A stretch of DNA of 64,000 bases from Streptomyces sp. NBC_01717 (lineage in GTDB: Bacteria; Actinomycetota; Actinomycetes; Streptomycetales; Streptomycetaceae). Location of the stretch: NCBI RefSeq assembly GCF_036248255.1, contig NZ_CP109178.1, forward strand, positions 7,507,001 to 7,571,000, given 5' to 3'. Of this stretch, positions 30,520 to 42,338 are shown piece by piece (the stretch's first letter is position 1; every line of letters starts with the position of its first letter). Below the pieces are notes generated by a model. That model was given only the letters and a program-made list of their open reading frames with translations, was not told the DNA's origin and did no database searches. Position numbers and translations under genes: made by a program.

Positions 30520-32313
30520 ATGACTGAGTATGGCCGGGGCCCTGGCTCCGAACCGTGGCATCCCGAGGATCCCCTCTATGGGGACCAGGGATGGGACGGC
30601 CAGCAGGCTGCCCACGGCCAGAGCCAGTACGGCGGCCCGCAGCAGTCCTATCCGCAGGACCCCTACGCCCAGCAGCCGCAGCAGATGTACCCCCAGCATC
30701 AGCAGCACCAGCAGTACGGCTCGCCTCAGGACCCGTACGCGCAGGACCCGTATGCGCAGCAGCGGCAGCCGCAGCAGCACGACCCTTACGCCCAGGACCC
30801 GTATGGGCAGCAGCAGCCGCAGCAGCAGCCGCATGACCCGTATGCCCAGCAGGCTCCGCAGCACCAGCAGTACAACGGTGGCTGGGACACCGGTCAGCAG
30901 CCCGCGGCGATGCCGCCCTACGACGGCCAGGCGCAGGACGCGTACGGGAACCGGCAGGGTGGCTACGGCGCATCGCACGACCCCTACGGCACTCCCGAGG
31001 CGTACCCGCCGCCGCAGCCCCCGGGCCGGCGTGAGGCCGCGCCCGAACAGGCCCCACCGCGTAACCCCGACTGGGACCCGGACGAGCCCGAGGAGGAGAC
31101 GCACCCCTTCTTCACGGGCGTCGACGACGACCGCGATGTCCGGCGCCCCCGTGACGACGATGACGAGTACGACGACGACCCGCGTGAGTCGCGCAGAGGC
31201 GGCGACAGCGAACGCCGCGGCAAGGGCAAGAAGAAGAGCCGCAACGGCTGCGCCTGCCTCGTCGTCTCCCTGGTCCTCGCCGGCGGTCTCGGCGGCGCGG
31301 CCTACTTCGGCTACACGTACTGGCAGGAACAATTCGGCCCCGCACCCGACTACTCGGGCCAGGGCTCCGGCAGCGTCGAGGTGGAGATCCCGAAGCTCGC
31401 CCTCGGCAACGAGATCGGCAACATCCTGAAGGAGAAGGGCGTCGTCAAGAGCGTCGACGCCTTCGTCGCGGCGCAGACCGAGAACCCCAAGGGGAAATCG
31501 ATCCAGGCCGGCGTCTATGTCCTCAAGGAGCACATGTCCGCGGCCGAGGCCGTGAAGATGATGCTCGACCCTAAGAGCCAGAATCTGCTGATCATTCCTG
31601 AGGGCACGACCAACAGGAACGTCTACAAGATGGTTGACACGAAGCTCGGCCTCAAGGCCGGCACCACCAAAGACGTAGCCAAGAAGAACGTCGGCGATCT
31701 CGGGCTGCCGGACTGGGCCGATGACGACCCGGTCGTCGACGACCGGCTGGAGGGCTTCCTCTATCCCGCGGCCTACCCGGTCACCAAGGAGATGAAGCCC
31801 GAGGCCGTCCTCAAGAAGATGGTCTCCCGGGCCAACCAGGAGTACGGCAAGGTCGACCTGGAGTCGAACGCCAAGAAGCTGGGCCTCAAGAACCCCTGGC
31901 AGCTGATCACGGTCGCCAGCCTCGTTCAGGCCGAGGGCAAGTACAAGCACGACTTCGACAAGGTCGCCCGGGTCGTCTACAACCGGCTCAAGCCCAACAA
32001 CACCGAGACCTACGGACTGCTGGACTTCGACTCCACCGTGAACTACGCCAAGGCCCAGAGCACCCTGGACACGGGCCCGGTGGCGGACCTGCGGAAGTTC
32101 AAGGACCCGTACAACACGTACTACGTCCACGGGCTGCCGCCGGGTCCCATCAACAACCCCGGCGAAGCGGCGCTTCACTCGGCGATCAAGCCCACTCCCG
32201 GGCCTTGGTACTACTTCGTGTCCGTGACCGCGGACAAGACCGTGTTCGCGGTCACCAACGAAGAGCACGAGCGCAATCGCAAGAAGTACGAACAGGAGAA
32301 GTCGGGTCAGTGA
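30520..32313 (+). CDS. mltG: endolytic murein transglycosylase MltG (YceG) with Gln-rich N-terminus
   Basis: A 597-aa membrane enzyme that cleaves nascent glycan strands. Residues 1-165 are cytoplasmic and rich in Gln, Pro and Tyr with repeated DPYAQ blocks (about 47, 71, 76, 88, 106). An acidic stretch (186-222) and a basic stretch (224-241) precede the span (about 243-267). The YceG domain follows with LLIIPEGTTNRNV, LEGFLYPAAYPV, VASLVQAEGK (aligned with the ASIVEKE active-site motif; the last Glu is kept) and YVHGLPPGPINNPG. A weak 8-bp hairpin (30455-30476) lies in the leader. aroE overlaps its stop by 4 nt. Confidence 0.93.
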   Translation: MTEYGRGPGSEPWHPEDPLYGDQGWDGQQAAHGQSQYGGPQQSYPQDPYAQQPQQMYPQHQQHQQYGSPQDPYAQDPYAQQRQPQQHDPYAQDPYGQQQPQQQPHDPYAQQAPQHQQYNGGWDTGQQPAAMPPYDGQAQDAYGNRQGGYGASHDPYGTPEAYPPPQPPGRREAAPEQAPPRNPDWDPDEPEEETHPFFTGVDDDRDVRRPRDDDDEYDDDPRESRRGGDSERRGKGKKKSRNGCACLVVSLVLAGGLGGAAYFGYTYWQEQFGPAPDYSGQGSGSVEVEIPKLALGNEIGNILKEKGVVKSVDAFVAAQTENPKGKSIQAGVYVLKEHMSAAEAVKMMLDPKSQNLLIIPEGTTNRNVYKMVDTKLGLKAGTTKDVAKKNVGDLGLPDWADDDPVVDDRLEGFLYPAAYPVTKEMKPEAVLKKMVSRANQEYGKVDLESNAKKLGLKNPWQLITVASLVQAEGKYKHDFDKVARVVYNRLKPNNTETYGLLDFDSTVNYAKAQSTLDTGPVADLRKFKDPYNTYYVHGLPPGPINNPGEAALHSAIKPTPGPWYYFVSVTADKTVFAVTNEEHERNRKKYEQEKSGQ

Positions 32314-33140
32314 GCACCATCCGACGGGCGGCCGTCCTCGGCTCGCCCATCGCCCACTCGCTCTCCCCGGTCCTGCACCGGGCCGCGTACGCGGAACTGG
32401 GTCTCGACCACTGGTCGTACGATCGCTTCGAGATCGACGAGGCCGCGCTCCCCGGGTTCGTCCAGGGGCTCGACTCCACGTGGGCCGGTCTTTCACTGAC
32501 CATGCCGCTCAAGCGCGCGATCATCCCCCTGCTGGACTCCGTCAGCGAGACCGCGTCGTCGGTGGAGGCCGTCAACACGGTCGTCTTCACGGAGGACGGT
32601 CGACGGATCGGCGACAACACCGATATTCCAGGGATGATCGCGGCCTTGCGGGAACGCGGCGTGGACCAGGTGGAATCCGCGTCGATCCTCGGTGCGGGGG
32701 CTACCGCCTCATCCGCACTGGCGGCGCTTTCCCACGTCTGTACCGGTCCTGTCACCGCCTACGTACGCAGTGCCACCCGTGCTGCGGAGATGCGAGGCTG
32801 GGGCGAGAGGCTCGGTGTCGAGGTGCGCACTCTGGAATGGAGCCTGGCCGTTCGGGCCTTTGATGCCGAGTTGGTGATCGCTACGACTCCGGCGGGTGCC
32901 ACGGATGAGCTGGCGGGCGCCGTTCCGGGCACTGCCGGTGTCTTGTTCGACGTTCTGTACGAGCCCTGGCCGACGGCTCTGTCCTCTGCGTGGCCGGGTC
33001 GAGGAACGGTCCTCGGGGGCATGGACCTCCTGGTGCATCAGGCCGTGCTTCAGGTCGAACTCATGACGGGCTGTGTTCCCGCACCGCTGCGTGAGATGAG
33101 AGCAGCCGGTGAACGTGCTCTCGAAGGGCTCAGGGATTAG
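32310..33140 (+). CDS. aroE: shikimate dehydrogenase
   Basis: A 276-aa NADP-dependent enzyme reducing 3-dehydroshikimate to shikimate. The substrate-binding SLSP near the N-terminus, the catalytic lysine in TMPLKRA, the aspartate in GDNTDIPG and the nucleotide-binding GAGATASSAL are present. The GTG start overlaps the mltG stop. Third-position GC falls in the second half of the gene compared with its neighbours, a dip that continues into the next gene. Confidence 0.94.
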   Translation: MSTIRRAAVLGSPIAHSLSPVLHRAAYAELGLDHWSYDRFEIDEAALPGFVQGLDSTWAGLSLTMPLKRAIIPLLDSVSETASSVEAVNTVVFTEDGRRIGDNTDIPGMIAALRERGVDQVESASILGAGATASSALAALSHVCTGPVTAYVRSATRAAEMRGWGERLGVEVRTLEWSLAVRAFDAELVIATTPAGATDELAGAVPGTAGVLFDVLYEPWPTALSSAWPGRGTVLGGMDLLVHQAVLQVELMTGCVPAPLREMRAAGERALEGLRD

Positions 33141-33254
33141 TTTCGGTCGCAGTCCGGCCGATTTGATGTGAGCAGATCAATTCAGGTTGTCGGACTGCTA
33201 CGTTCTCCCGTCGTGGAGCCGGTGTTGATCACATCGGCCAGGAGGGGAGAGATT

Positions 33255-33710
33255 GTGCGCACGTTGGTGAGCCGCGGGCTTACGGTGTCGGTAGCTGCCT
33301 TGAGCACGCTGATCGCTGGTACGGGTGTGGCCAGCGCATCGAGTCCCGCGGACAAGGCTGTGGCCGCTTGTGGGTCCAGTTACTACGTCCAGCGGCAGCA
33401 GTCGATGGGACTGGGGCAGAACACAACTGTATTCCTGCTGTACAGCGCCTCGACGCGCAACAACTGTGTGGTCACCGTGAAACACGAGAACGCGGGCGCG
33501 TACTACGGAACGGCGACCGGTCTCGGCGCGGGAATCCAGGCGGAGGGCGGGGCCTGGAAGAAGGACGACGGGGACTACAAGTACTACGCAGGTCCTGTGT
33601 ATCTGAGCGCGGCCGGCCAGTGCGTTCGCTTCTGGGGACACTACGAGGAGATCGGGGCCTCCAGCATCCGGGACTGGTATCACACCAGCACCTTCGGTAA
33701 TTGCGGCTGA
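33255..33710 (+). CDS. secreted SapA-like (spore-associated protein) family protein
   Basis: A 151-aa exported protein. A signal peptide (VRTLVSRGLTVSVAALSTLI, cut near ASA at about 30) precedes a small domain with CGSSYYVQRQQ, LLYSASTRNNCVVTVKHEN, DYKYYAGPVYLSA and four spaced cysteines. This pattern matches the spore-associated protein A family of Streptomyces; the molecular role is unknown. GTG 33255 is preferred over a GTG at 33168 because AGGAGG lies 9 nt upstream and the signal peptide starts there. Codons end in A or T far more than in neighbouring genes, hinting at acquisition. It interrupts the aro cluster. Confidence 0.75.
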   Translation: MRTLVSRGLTVSVAALSTLIAGTGVASASSPADKAVAACGSSYYVQRQQSMGLGQNTTVFLLYSASTRNNCVVTVKHENAGAYYGTATGLGAGIQAEGGAWKKDDGDYKYYAGPVYLSAAGQCVRFWGHYEEIGASSIRDWYHTSTFGNCG

Positions 33711-33716
33711 CGACAA

Positions 33717-33765
33717 GAGCACCGAGGACCCGGCCACCCTATGCGGGGCCGGGTCCTCGGTGCTC
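33717..33765 (+). terminator. 19-bp perfect hairpin terminator
   Basis: GAGCACCGAGGACCCGGCC (33717-33735) pairs perfectly with 33747-33765 around an 11-nt loop, 6 nt after the SapA-like stop. Confidence 0.85.
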
Positions 33766-33951
33766 CGTCGGAGCCGCCTCCTCCGGCCGGGTTTCAGGTA
33801 CCTGGTGCATCCAGGCCACGTCTTCGAGCGTCCGACAGCTGGTACGCCGATCAGATCCACCTCCCGGGCATGGGAGGATCAAAGGCGGCGGGCCAGGGCC
33901 GCGCACCCGGTCGCGCCGTTGCAGTTTCAGGCGCGAGCATGAGGAGCACCG

Positions 33952-37216
<3,265 letters not shown>

Positions 37217-37258
37217 CAGGCCGCGTACCGGTCGGCCGGACCCGGCCGACGGGCACTC

Positions 37259-37304
37259 CGTACCGTCCCCGACCGTTGCCTCTGTGGCGGCCGGGGACGG
37301 TACG
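37259..37304 (+). terminator. hairpin terminator after aroQ
   Basis: CGTACCGTCCCCG (37259-37271) pairs perfectly with 37292-37304 across a 20-nt loop that can pair further. Confidence 0.7.
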
Positions 37305-37354
37305 GTTGCCGTTCCACCAGCGCCAGTTGCCTGTACGAGACGGAGTGGCACCGG

Positions 37355-38188
37355 ATGCAGCACGCAGTGGGGGCCCCGCTGCCGCCGCCCCAAGGACCCG
37401 GAAACGGACCTGCCGGCTGGACGCACCAGGCCCAGCACCCCGGACACCCCGGTCCGCCGGGGCCCCCGCCCCCGCCGGCACCCCAGGGCCAGGGCCAGGG
37501 CCAGGGCTGGTCCGGGCCCGCCCCGCACCACGCCCCCGCGCCCGTCTCCCGGGAGACCACCGGGCACGTCCAGCTGCCGCCAGGTGGTCCCGTCCCGCTG
37601 CCCGCGCCACCCGCCGAGCCCGGCACGGGCACGGCGACGCTCGCCGTCCTCCTGATCGGTCCGGCGGGCGCGGGCAAGACCACCGTGGCCAAGCTGTGGG
37701 CCAGCCGCCGCCGGGTCCCCACGGCGCACGTCAGCCTCGACGACGTCCGCGAATGGGTCTGCTCCGGCTTCGCCGACCCGCAGGCCGGGTGGAACGACCA
37801 CTCGGAGGCCCAGTACCGGCTGGCCCGCCGCACCTGTGGCTTCGCCGCCCGCAATTTCCTGGCCAACGGCATCTCCTGCATCCTCGACGACGCGGTGTTC
37901 CCCGACCGCCCGGTCGTCGGCCTCGGCGGCTGGAAGCGCCATGTGGGCCCGGGACTGCTGCCCGTGGTGCTCCTCCCCGGCCTGGAGATCGTGCTGGAGC
38001 GCAACGCCGCCCGCAGCGGCAACCGCCGGCTGTCGGACGAGGAGGTCGCCCGGATCCACGGCAGGATGGCGGGCTGGTACGGCTCGGGGCTGCCGATCAT
38101 CGACAACTCGACCTACGACGTGGAGACCACGGCCCGCGTCCTCGACGACATACTCGCCCGCTCCATAGCCAGCCCGCCCGCATGGTGA
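37355..38188 (+). CDS. P-loop NTPase, kinase-like (AAA_33 type), function unknown
   Basis: A 277-aa protein. Residues 1-90 are a disordered Pro/Gly/Gln/His-rich tail with a QGQGQGQG run. The rest is a small P-loop fold: Walker A GPAGAGKT (102-109), SLDDVREWVCSG, a helical insert, and CILDDAVFPD where polynucleotide-kinase, zeta-toxin and chloramphenicol-phosphotransferase-like proteins carry Walker B. It ends near NSTYDVETTARVLDDIL. It probably phosphorylates a small molecule or nucleic acid end, but nothing shows which. It stands alone between the aro operon and the PepP-like gene. Confidence 0.75.
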   Translation: MQHAVGAPLPPPQGPGNGPAGWTHQAQHPGHPGPPGPPPPPAPQGQGQGQGWSGPAPHHAPAPVSRETTGHVQLPPGGPVPLPAPPAEPGTGTATLAVLLIGPAGAGKTTVAKLWASRRRVPTAHVSLDDVREWVCSGFADPQAGWNDHSEAQYRLARRTCGFAARNFLANGISCILDDAVFPDRPVVGLGGWKRHVGPGLLPVVLLPGLEIVLERNAARSGNRRLSDEEVARIHGRMAGWYGSGLPIIDNSTYDVETTARVLDDILARSIASPPAW

Positions 38189-38288
38189 CGGCCCGGCGGG
38201 TCCCGGTTCCGCACACCTGAGCGCGGGCCCCGGCCTGCGGCGGCCCCCGGTCGGATGCGCTGACCGGGCAGCCCGGCGCTCCCGCTCG

Positions 38289-38294
38289 TAGGCT
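38289..38294 (+). promoter_or_regulatory. -10 hexamer TAGGCT, leaderless-type
   Basis: TAGGCT ends 6 nt before the ATG at 38301, with no Shine-Dalgarno between. A leaderless mRNA for the PepP-like gene is likely. Confidence 0.5.
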
Positions 38295-38300
38295 CATGGC

Positions 38301-39407
38301 ATGTCAGAGGTGTACACCGTCCGCCGCGCGCTGCTGCGGGACCGGTGCGCCGCCGTCGGATCCGCGGCCGCTCTGGTCTCCCGCCCCGCGAACGTCCGCT
38401 ACCTCGCGGGCGGGGCGCCCCCGGGCGCCGTGCTGCTGCTCGGCCCCGACGAGGACGTCCTGGTCTGCCCCCGAGCGCCGACCGGCGATCCCGTCCAGGG
38501 GCGCACCGACGACGAGTTGCGGCTGGCCCTGCTGCCCGCCTCCGACGGCGATCCGGTGGTCGCAGCCGCCGACCTGGCCACCTCCTCCGGCGCGGAATCG
38601 CTCGCCGTGGAGGAACACGATCTGACCGTGGCCCGCCACCGGGCCATGCACGCGGTCGCCCCGCGGCTCCGGCTGGCCGACCTCGGCGCCACGGTGGAGC
38701 AGCTGCGCGTCGTCAAGGACGAGGAGGAGATCGCCTGCCTGCGGATCGCTGCCGAGATCACCGACCAGGCACTCGGTGAACTCCTCGAATCGATCCTCGT
38801 CGGCCGCACCGAACGCCATCTCGCACTGGAACTGGAACGGCGGCTGGTGGACCACGGCGCCGACGGGCCCGCCTTCTCGACCTCCGTCGCGACCGGACCC
38901 AACTCGGGCCAGGGCCGTCACCGGCCCTCCGACCGGCGGGTGGAGGAGGGAGATTTCCTCTCCGTCTGCCTCGGCGCGAACTATCGCGGCTACCGGTGCG
39001 AGATCGGTCGTACATTTGTCATCGGGACCGCGCCGGCCGCCTGGCAGATCGACCTCTACGACCTGGTTTTCGCCGCTCAGCGGGCCGGACGCGAGGCCCT
39101 GGTCCCCGGCGCCGCGTACCGCGATGTGGACCGCGCGGCCCGCCATCTCCTGGACTCCGCGGGCCACGGCGACGGCCTCGCGCCCTCGACCGGGCACGGG
39201 GTGGGGCTCGAAATCGACGAGGACCCGCAGCTGGCACCGGCAGCCATGGGTAAACTGGACGCTTGTGTGCCGGTCACCGTCGAACCGGGAGTTCACCTCC
39301 CGGGCCGGGGCGGGGTCCGGATCGATGACACGCTCGTCGTGCGCCCCGAGGCGGACGGCGGACCCGAGCTACTCACCATTACGACCAAGGAGCTGCTCGC
39401 GCTCTAG
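38301..39407 (+). CDS. M24 peptidase (Xaa-Pro aminopeptidase-like) with altered metal ligands
   Basis: A 368-aa protein with the creatinase-like N-terminal domain and the pita-bread M24 domain. The five metal ligands of PepP should be D, D, H, E, E. Here they read C223 (SVCLGA), E234 (RCEIGRTF), H299 (TGHGVGLE), E328 (VTVEPGVH) and D342 (VRIDDT), so three of five differ. The substrate His (H207 in GRHRPS) is kept. It may be a changed or inactive peptidase. The gene precedes efp by 49 nt, the usual pepP-efp pairing, which makes a role near translation of proline-rich proteins plausible but unproven. Confidence 0.85.
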   Translation: MSEVYTVRRALLRDRCAAVGSAAALVSRPANVRYLAGGAPPGAVLLLGPDEDVLVCPRAPTGDPVQGRTDDELRLALLPASDGDPVVAAADLATSSGAESLAVEEHDLTVARHRAMHAVAPRLRLADLGATVEQLRVVKDEEEIACLRIAAEITDQALGELLESILVGRTERHLALELERRLVDHGADGPAFSTSVATGPNSGQGRHRPSDRRVEEGDFLSVCLGANYRGYRCEIGRTFVIGTAPAAWQIDLYDLVFAAQRAGREALVPGAAYRDVDRAARHLLDSAGHGDGLAPSTGHGVGLEIDEDPQLAPAAMGKLDACVPVTVEPGVHLPGRGGVRIDDTLVVRPEADGGPELLTITTKELLAL

Positions 39408-39456
39408 CGCGCATCCTTGGTTGTCCACCAGCTTCAGTCCAGGAGATTCCGCAACC

Positions 39457-40023
39457 GTGGCTTCCACGAACGACCTCAAGAACGGCCTGGTGCTCAAGCT
39501 CGACGGAGGCCAGCTCTGGTCCGTCGTCGAGTTCCAGCACGTCAAGCCCGGCAAGGGCCCGGCTTTCGTGCGCACCAAGCTCAAGAACGTGCTGTCCGGC
39601 AAGGTCGTCGACAAGACGTTCAACGCCGGCGTGAAGGTCGAGACGGCCACCATTGACCGCCGCGACATGCAGTTCTCGTACATGGACGGCGAGTACTTCG
39701 TCTTCATGGACATGGACACGTACGACCAGCTCATGGTCGACCGCAAGGCTGTCGGCGACGCCGCCAACTTCCTGATCGAGGGCTTCACGGCCTCCGTCGC
39801 CCAGCACGAGGGCGAGGTGCTCTACGTCGAGCTGCCGGCCGCCGTCGAGCTGACCATCCAGCACACCGACCCGGGCGTCCAGGGCGACCGCTCCACCGGC
39901 GGCACCAAGCCCGCCACGCTGGAGACCGGTTACGAGATCGGCGTCCCGCTCTTCATCACCACGGGTGAGAAGATCAAGGTCGACACCCGCACGGGCGACT
40001 ACCTCGGCCGGGTGAACAGCTAA
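39457..40023 (+). CDS. efp: translation elongation factor P
   Basis: A 188-aa three-domain protein that rescues ribosomes stalled on polyproline. The tip loop reads PGKGPA (residues 31-36), the palindromic PGKGP form in which actinobacterial EF-P is reported to work with an unmodified lysine; no EpmA or EarP gene is nearby. The signature [19 protein letters not shown] and the C-terminal [16 protein letters not shown] are present. GTG 39457 has AGGAGA 11 nt upstream; the longer frame upstream lies in the previous gene. Confidence 0.96.
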   Translation: MASTNDLKNGLVLKLDGGQLWSVVEFQHVKPGKGPAFVRTKLKNVLSGKVVDKTFNAGVKVETATIDRRDMQFSYMDGEYFVFMDMDTYDQLMVDRKAVGDAANFLIEGFTASVAQHEGEVLYVELPAAVELTIQHTDPGVQGDRSTGGTKPATLETGYEIGVPLFITTGEKIKVDTRTGDYLGRVNS

Positions 40024-40025
40024 CC

Positions 40026-40457
40026 GTGGCTGCTCGGAACACGGCCCGCAAGCGAGCCTTCCAGATCCTCTTCGAGGCCGACCAGCGCGGTGAGTCCGTG
40101 CAGACGGTCCTCGCGGACTGGGTGCGGCTCTCGCGGTCCGACACCCGTCAGCCCCCGGTCACCGAGTACACGATGGAGCTCGTCGAGGGGTACGCGCAGT
40201 ACGCCGACCGGATCGACGACCTCATCATCACCTACGCCGTGGACTGGGAGATCGACCGCATGCCGGTCGTCGACCGGAACATCCTGCGGCTCGGTGCGTA
40301 CGAGCTGATCTGGGTGGACGGGACGCCGGACGCGGTGGTGATCGACGAGGCGGTCCAGCTCGCCAAGGAGTTCTCCACCGATGACTCCCCGTCCTTCGTG
40401 AACGGGCTGCTGGCCCGCTTCAAGGACCTCAAGCCGAACCTTCGCCGGGAGTCGTAG
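40026..40457 (+). CDS. nusB: transcription antitermination factor NusB
   Basis: A 143-aa all-helical protein that binds boxA RNA with S10 in ribosomal RNA antitermination. The family pattern ARNTARKRAFQILFEADQRG and the C-terminal EAVQLAKEFSTDDSPSFVNG are clear. GTG starts 2 nt after the efp stop, so the two are co-transcribed. Confidence 0.95.
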   Translation: MAARNTARKRAFQILFEADQRGESVQTVLADWVRLSRSDTRQPPVTEYTMELVEGYAQYADRIDDLIITYAVDWEIDRMPVVDRNILRLGAYELIWVDGTPDAVVIDEAVQLAKEFSTDDSPSFVNGLLARFKDLKPNLRRES

Positions 40458-40478
40458 CTTCTGGCGGAGTTCAGCCCA

Positions 40479-40514
40479 CGAAGGGCCCACGGTCGCACGA
40501 CCGTGGGCCCTTCG
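40479..40514 (+). terminator. 17-bp hairpin terminator after nusB
   Basis: CGAAGGGCCCACGGTCG (40479-40495) pairs perfectly with 40498-40514, ending the efp-nusB unit. Confidence 0.85.
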
Positions 40515-40570
40515 GCGTGCTACTCCCGGGCGAGGCGGGGTGCGGTGCCCCGGTACGGGGTGGGTGTCCT

Positions 40571-40590
40571 CGTCCTCGATCACCGGACGG
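40571..40590 (+). repeat. dispersed intergenic repeat, copy A
   Basis: CGTCCTCGATCACCGGACGG. It agrees at 19 of 20 positions with the reverse complement of copy B 250 nt downstream, and shares its CCGGACGG core with copy C near 60.36 kb. Confidence 0.6.
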
Positions 40591-40817
40591 CTTCGACAGG
40601 TGCGCCGGCCGCCCCGGTACGGCGCTGCGCCGCCACGCGGTGCGGTAGTGGGTGGTCCGGAGCCCCTCCGGGGGCCGGACCGGCAGCCGCGCGTCTGCGG
40701 CGATTCGTTCTTCCGGGGGTGAGGGGCAAGTGGCAGAGCAAGTGATGCAGAGGTGGGGCCGTTCGGGGGAGTCCCCGACCTCGTGAGCCGGCACACGTGC
40801 GGGGTACGCGCTCGATC

Positions 40818-40838
40818 CCGTCCGGCGATCGAGGACGG
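40818..40838 (-). repeat. dispersed intergenic repeat, copy B (inverted)
   Basis: Plus strand CCGTCCGGCGATCGAGGACGG. Inverted relative to copy A. Sequences of this type (GCCGGACGG next to TCGA or TTGA) are, from memory, scattered through Streptomyces intergenic regions. Confidence 0.6.
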
Positions 40839-40882
40839 AACCCTCGACCCGGACCCGGGCCCGGGCACCGGCAGCGGGCAAC

Positions 40883-40935
40883 AAAAAACGCCGGGATGCC
40901 CGGGGCCCAAATGGGGACCCGGCCAACCCGGCGTT
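40883..40935 (-). terminator. bldD terminator with T-tract
   Basis: On the minus strand, AACGCCGGG (40935-40927) pairs with CCCGGCGTT (40895-40887), with further pairing inside (GGCCGGGTCCCC / GGGGCCC), followed by a run of Ts (40888-40883). A T-tract is unusual in this genome, where other terminators lack one. Confidence 0.85.
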
Positions 40936-40964
40936 ACGTTTCTTCGGAGCTTCAGACCCGCACG

Positions 40965-41465
40965 TCAGCCCTCGTCGTGGGCGACCGCGCGGCGCGCGTC
41001 CGCATCCAGGACGCCCCAGCTGATCAGCTGCTCGGTGAGCACGGACGGCGACTGGTCGTAGATCACGGCCAGGGTGCGCAGGTCGTCCTGGCGGATCGAG
41101 AGCACCTTGCCGTTGTAGTCACCGCGCTGGCTCTGGATCGTCGCCGCGTAGCGCTGCAGCGGTCCGGCCTTCTCCGGCGGGACGTGGGCGAGGCGCTCCA
41201 GGTCCAGGACAAGCTTCGGCGGCGGCTCGGCGGCCCCGCCGGGCGTCGTACCGGGCAGAAGCTCCTGCACCGGGACACCGTAGAAGTCCGCCAGCTCGGC
41301 GAGACGCTGTACGGTCACGGCACGGTCGCCGCGCTCGTACGAACCGACCACGACGGCCTTCCAGCGGCCCTGGGACTTCTCCTCCACACCATGGAGGGAG
41401 AGGCCCTGCTGGGTGCGGATGGCACGGAGCTTGGCCCCGAGCTGTTTTGCGTATTCGCTGGACAT
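40965..41465 (-). CDS. bldD: developmental master repressor BldD
   Basis: A 166-aa transcription factor. Residues 1-75 are an Xre-type helix-turn-helix (LGAKLRAIRTQQGLSLHGVEEK, then GSYERGDRAVTVQRLAEL). The C-terminal domain has the c-di-GMP signature R114-G-D-x8-R125-Q-D-D, which binds tetrameric c-di-GMP and lets BldD dimerise and repress sporulation genes during vegetative growth. It runs opposite to nusB and pyrR and has its own terminator. Two abutting BldD-box sequences lie 23-52 nt upstream of its start, fitting known autoregulation. Confidence 0.97.
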   Translation of the reverse strand: MSSEYAKQLGAKLRAIRTQQGLSLHGVEEKSQGRWKAVVVGSYERGDRAVTVQRLAELADFYGVPVQELLPGTTPGGAAEPPPKLVLDLERLAHVPPEKAGPLQRYAATIQSQRGDYNGKVLSIRQDDLRTLAVIYDQSPSVLTEQLISWGVLDADARRAVAHDEG

Positions 41466-41487
41466 AAGGCTCCCCGGACGAAGTCTG

Positions 41488-41502
41488 GTAACTCACTGTG
41501 AG
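41488..41502 (-). promoter_or_regulatory. BldD box, imperfect copy
   Basis: GTAACTCACTGTGAG matches the BldD consensus NTNACNCWGNGTNAN at all fixed positions but one. It directly abuts the perfect copy. Confidence 0.6.
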
Positions 41503-41517
41503 GTTACGCAGCGTTAC
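41503..41517 (-). promoter_or_regulatory. bldD operator: BldD box, perfect copy
   Basis: GTTACGCAGCGTTAC fits every fixed position of the BldD inverted-repeat consensus. It lies 38-52 nt upstream of the bldD ATG, where autorepression would act. Confidence 0.85.
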
Positions 41518-41612
41518 TTGGATGCGTCAAGCCGAATGGTCCGCACCGGCACCTCCCGGGATTGTGACCAAGGCTCCGTGCAAGGCCTGGTAACGTTGAT
41601 GAAGCAAATTTC

Positions 41613-42247
<635 letters not shown>

Positions 42248-42338
42248 CTGCACTCACCCGTACGGCCGGCATCCGGTCGTACGACAGCTTCCGCACGCCC
42301 GCATGCCTGAACCCTCCAGCCACCCGGAGAACACCCAG

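Larger units (their letters stand above)
40515..40882. other. intergenic region between convergent nusB and bldD
   Basis: About 370 nt with no ORF of convincing codon use on either strand. It holds two inverted copies of a dispersed CCGGACGG repeat (listed separately) and several short GC-rich inverted repeats. A small RNA is possible but nothing specific is seen. Confidence 0.5.

Noticed and set aside
40458..40964. Small ORFs between nusB and bldD on both strands
   Set aside because: Their codon use does not fit the genome pattern, they lack ribosome sites and they overlap repeats and terminators.
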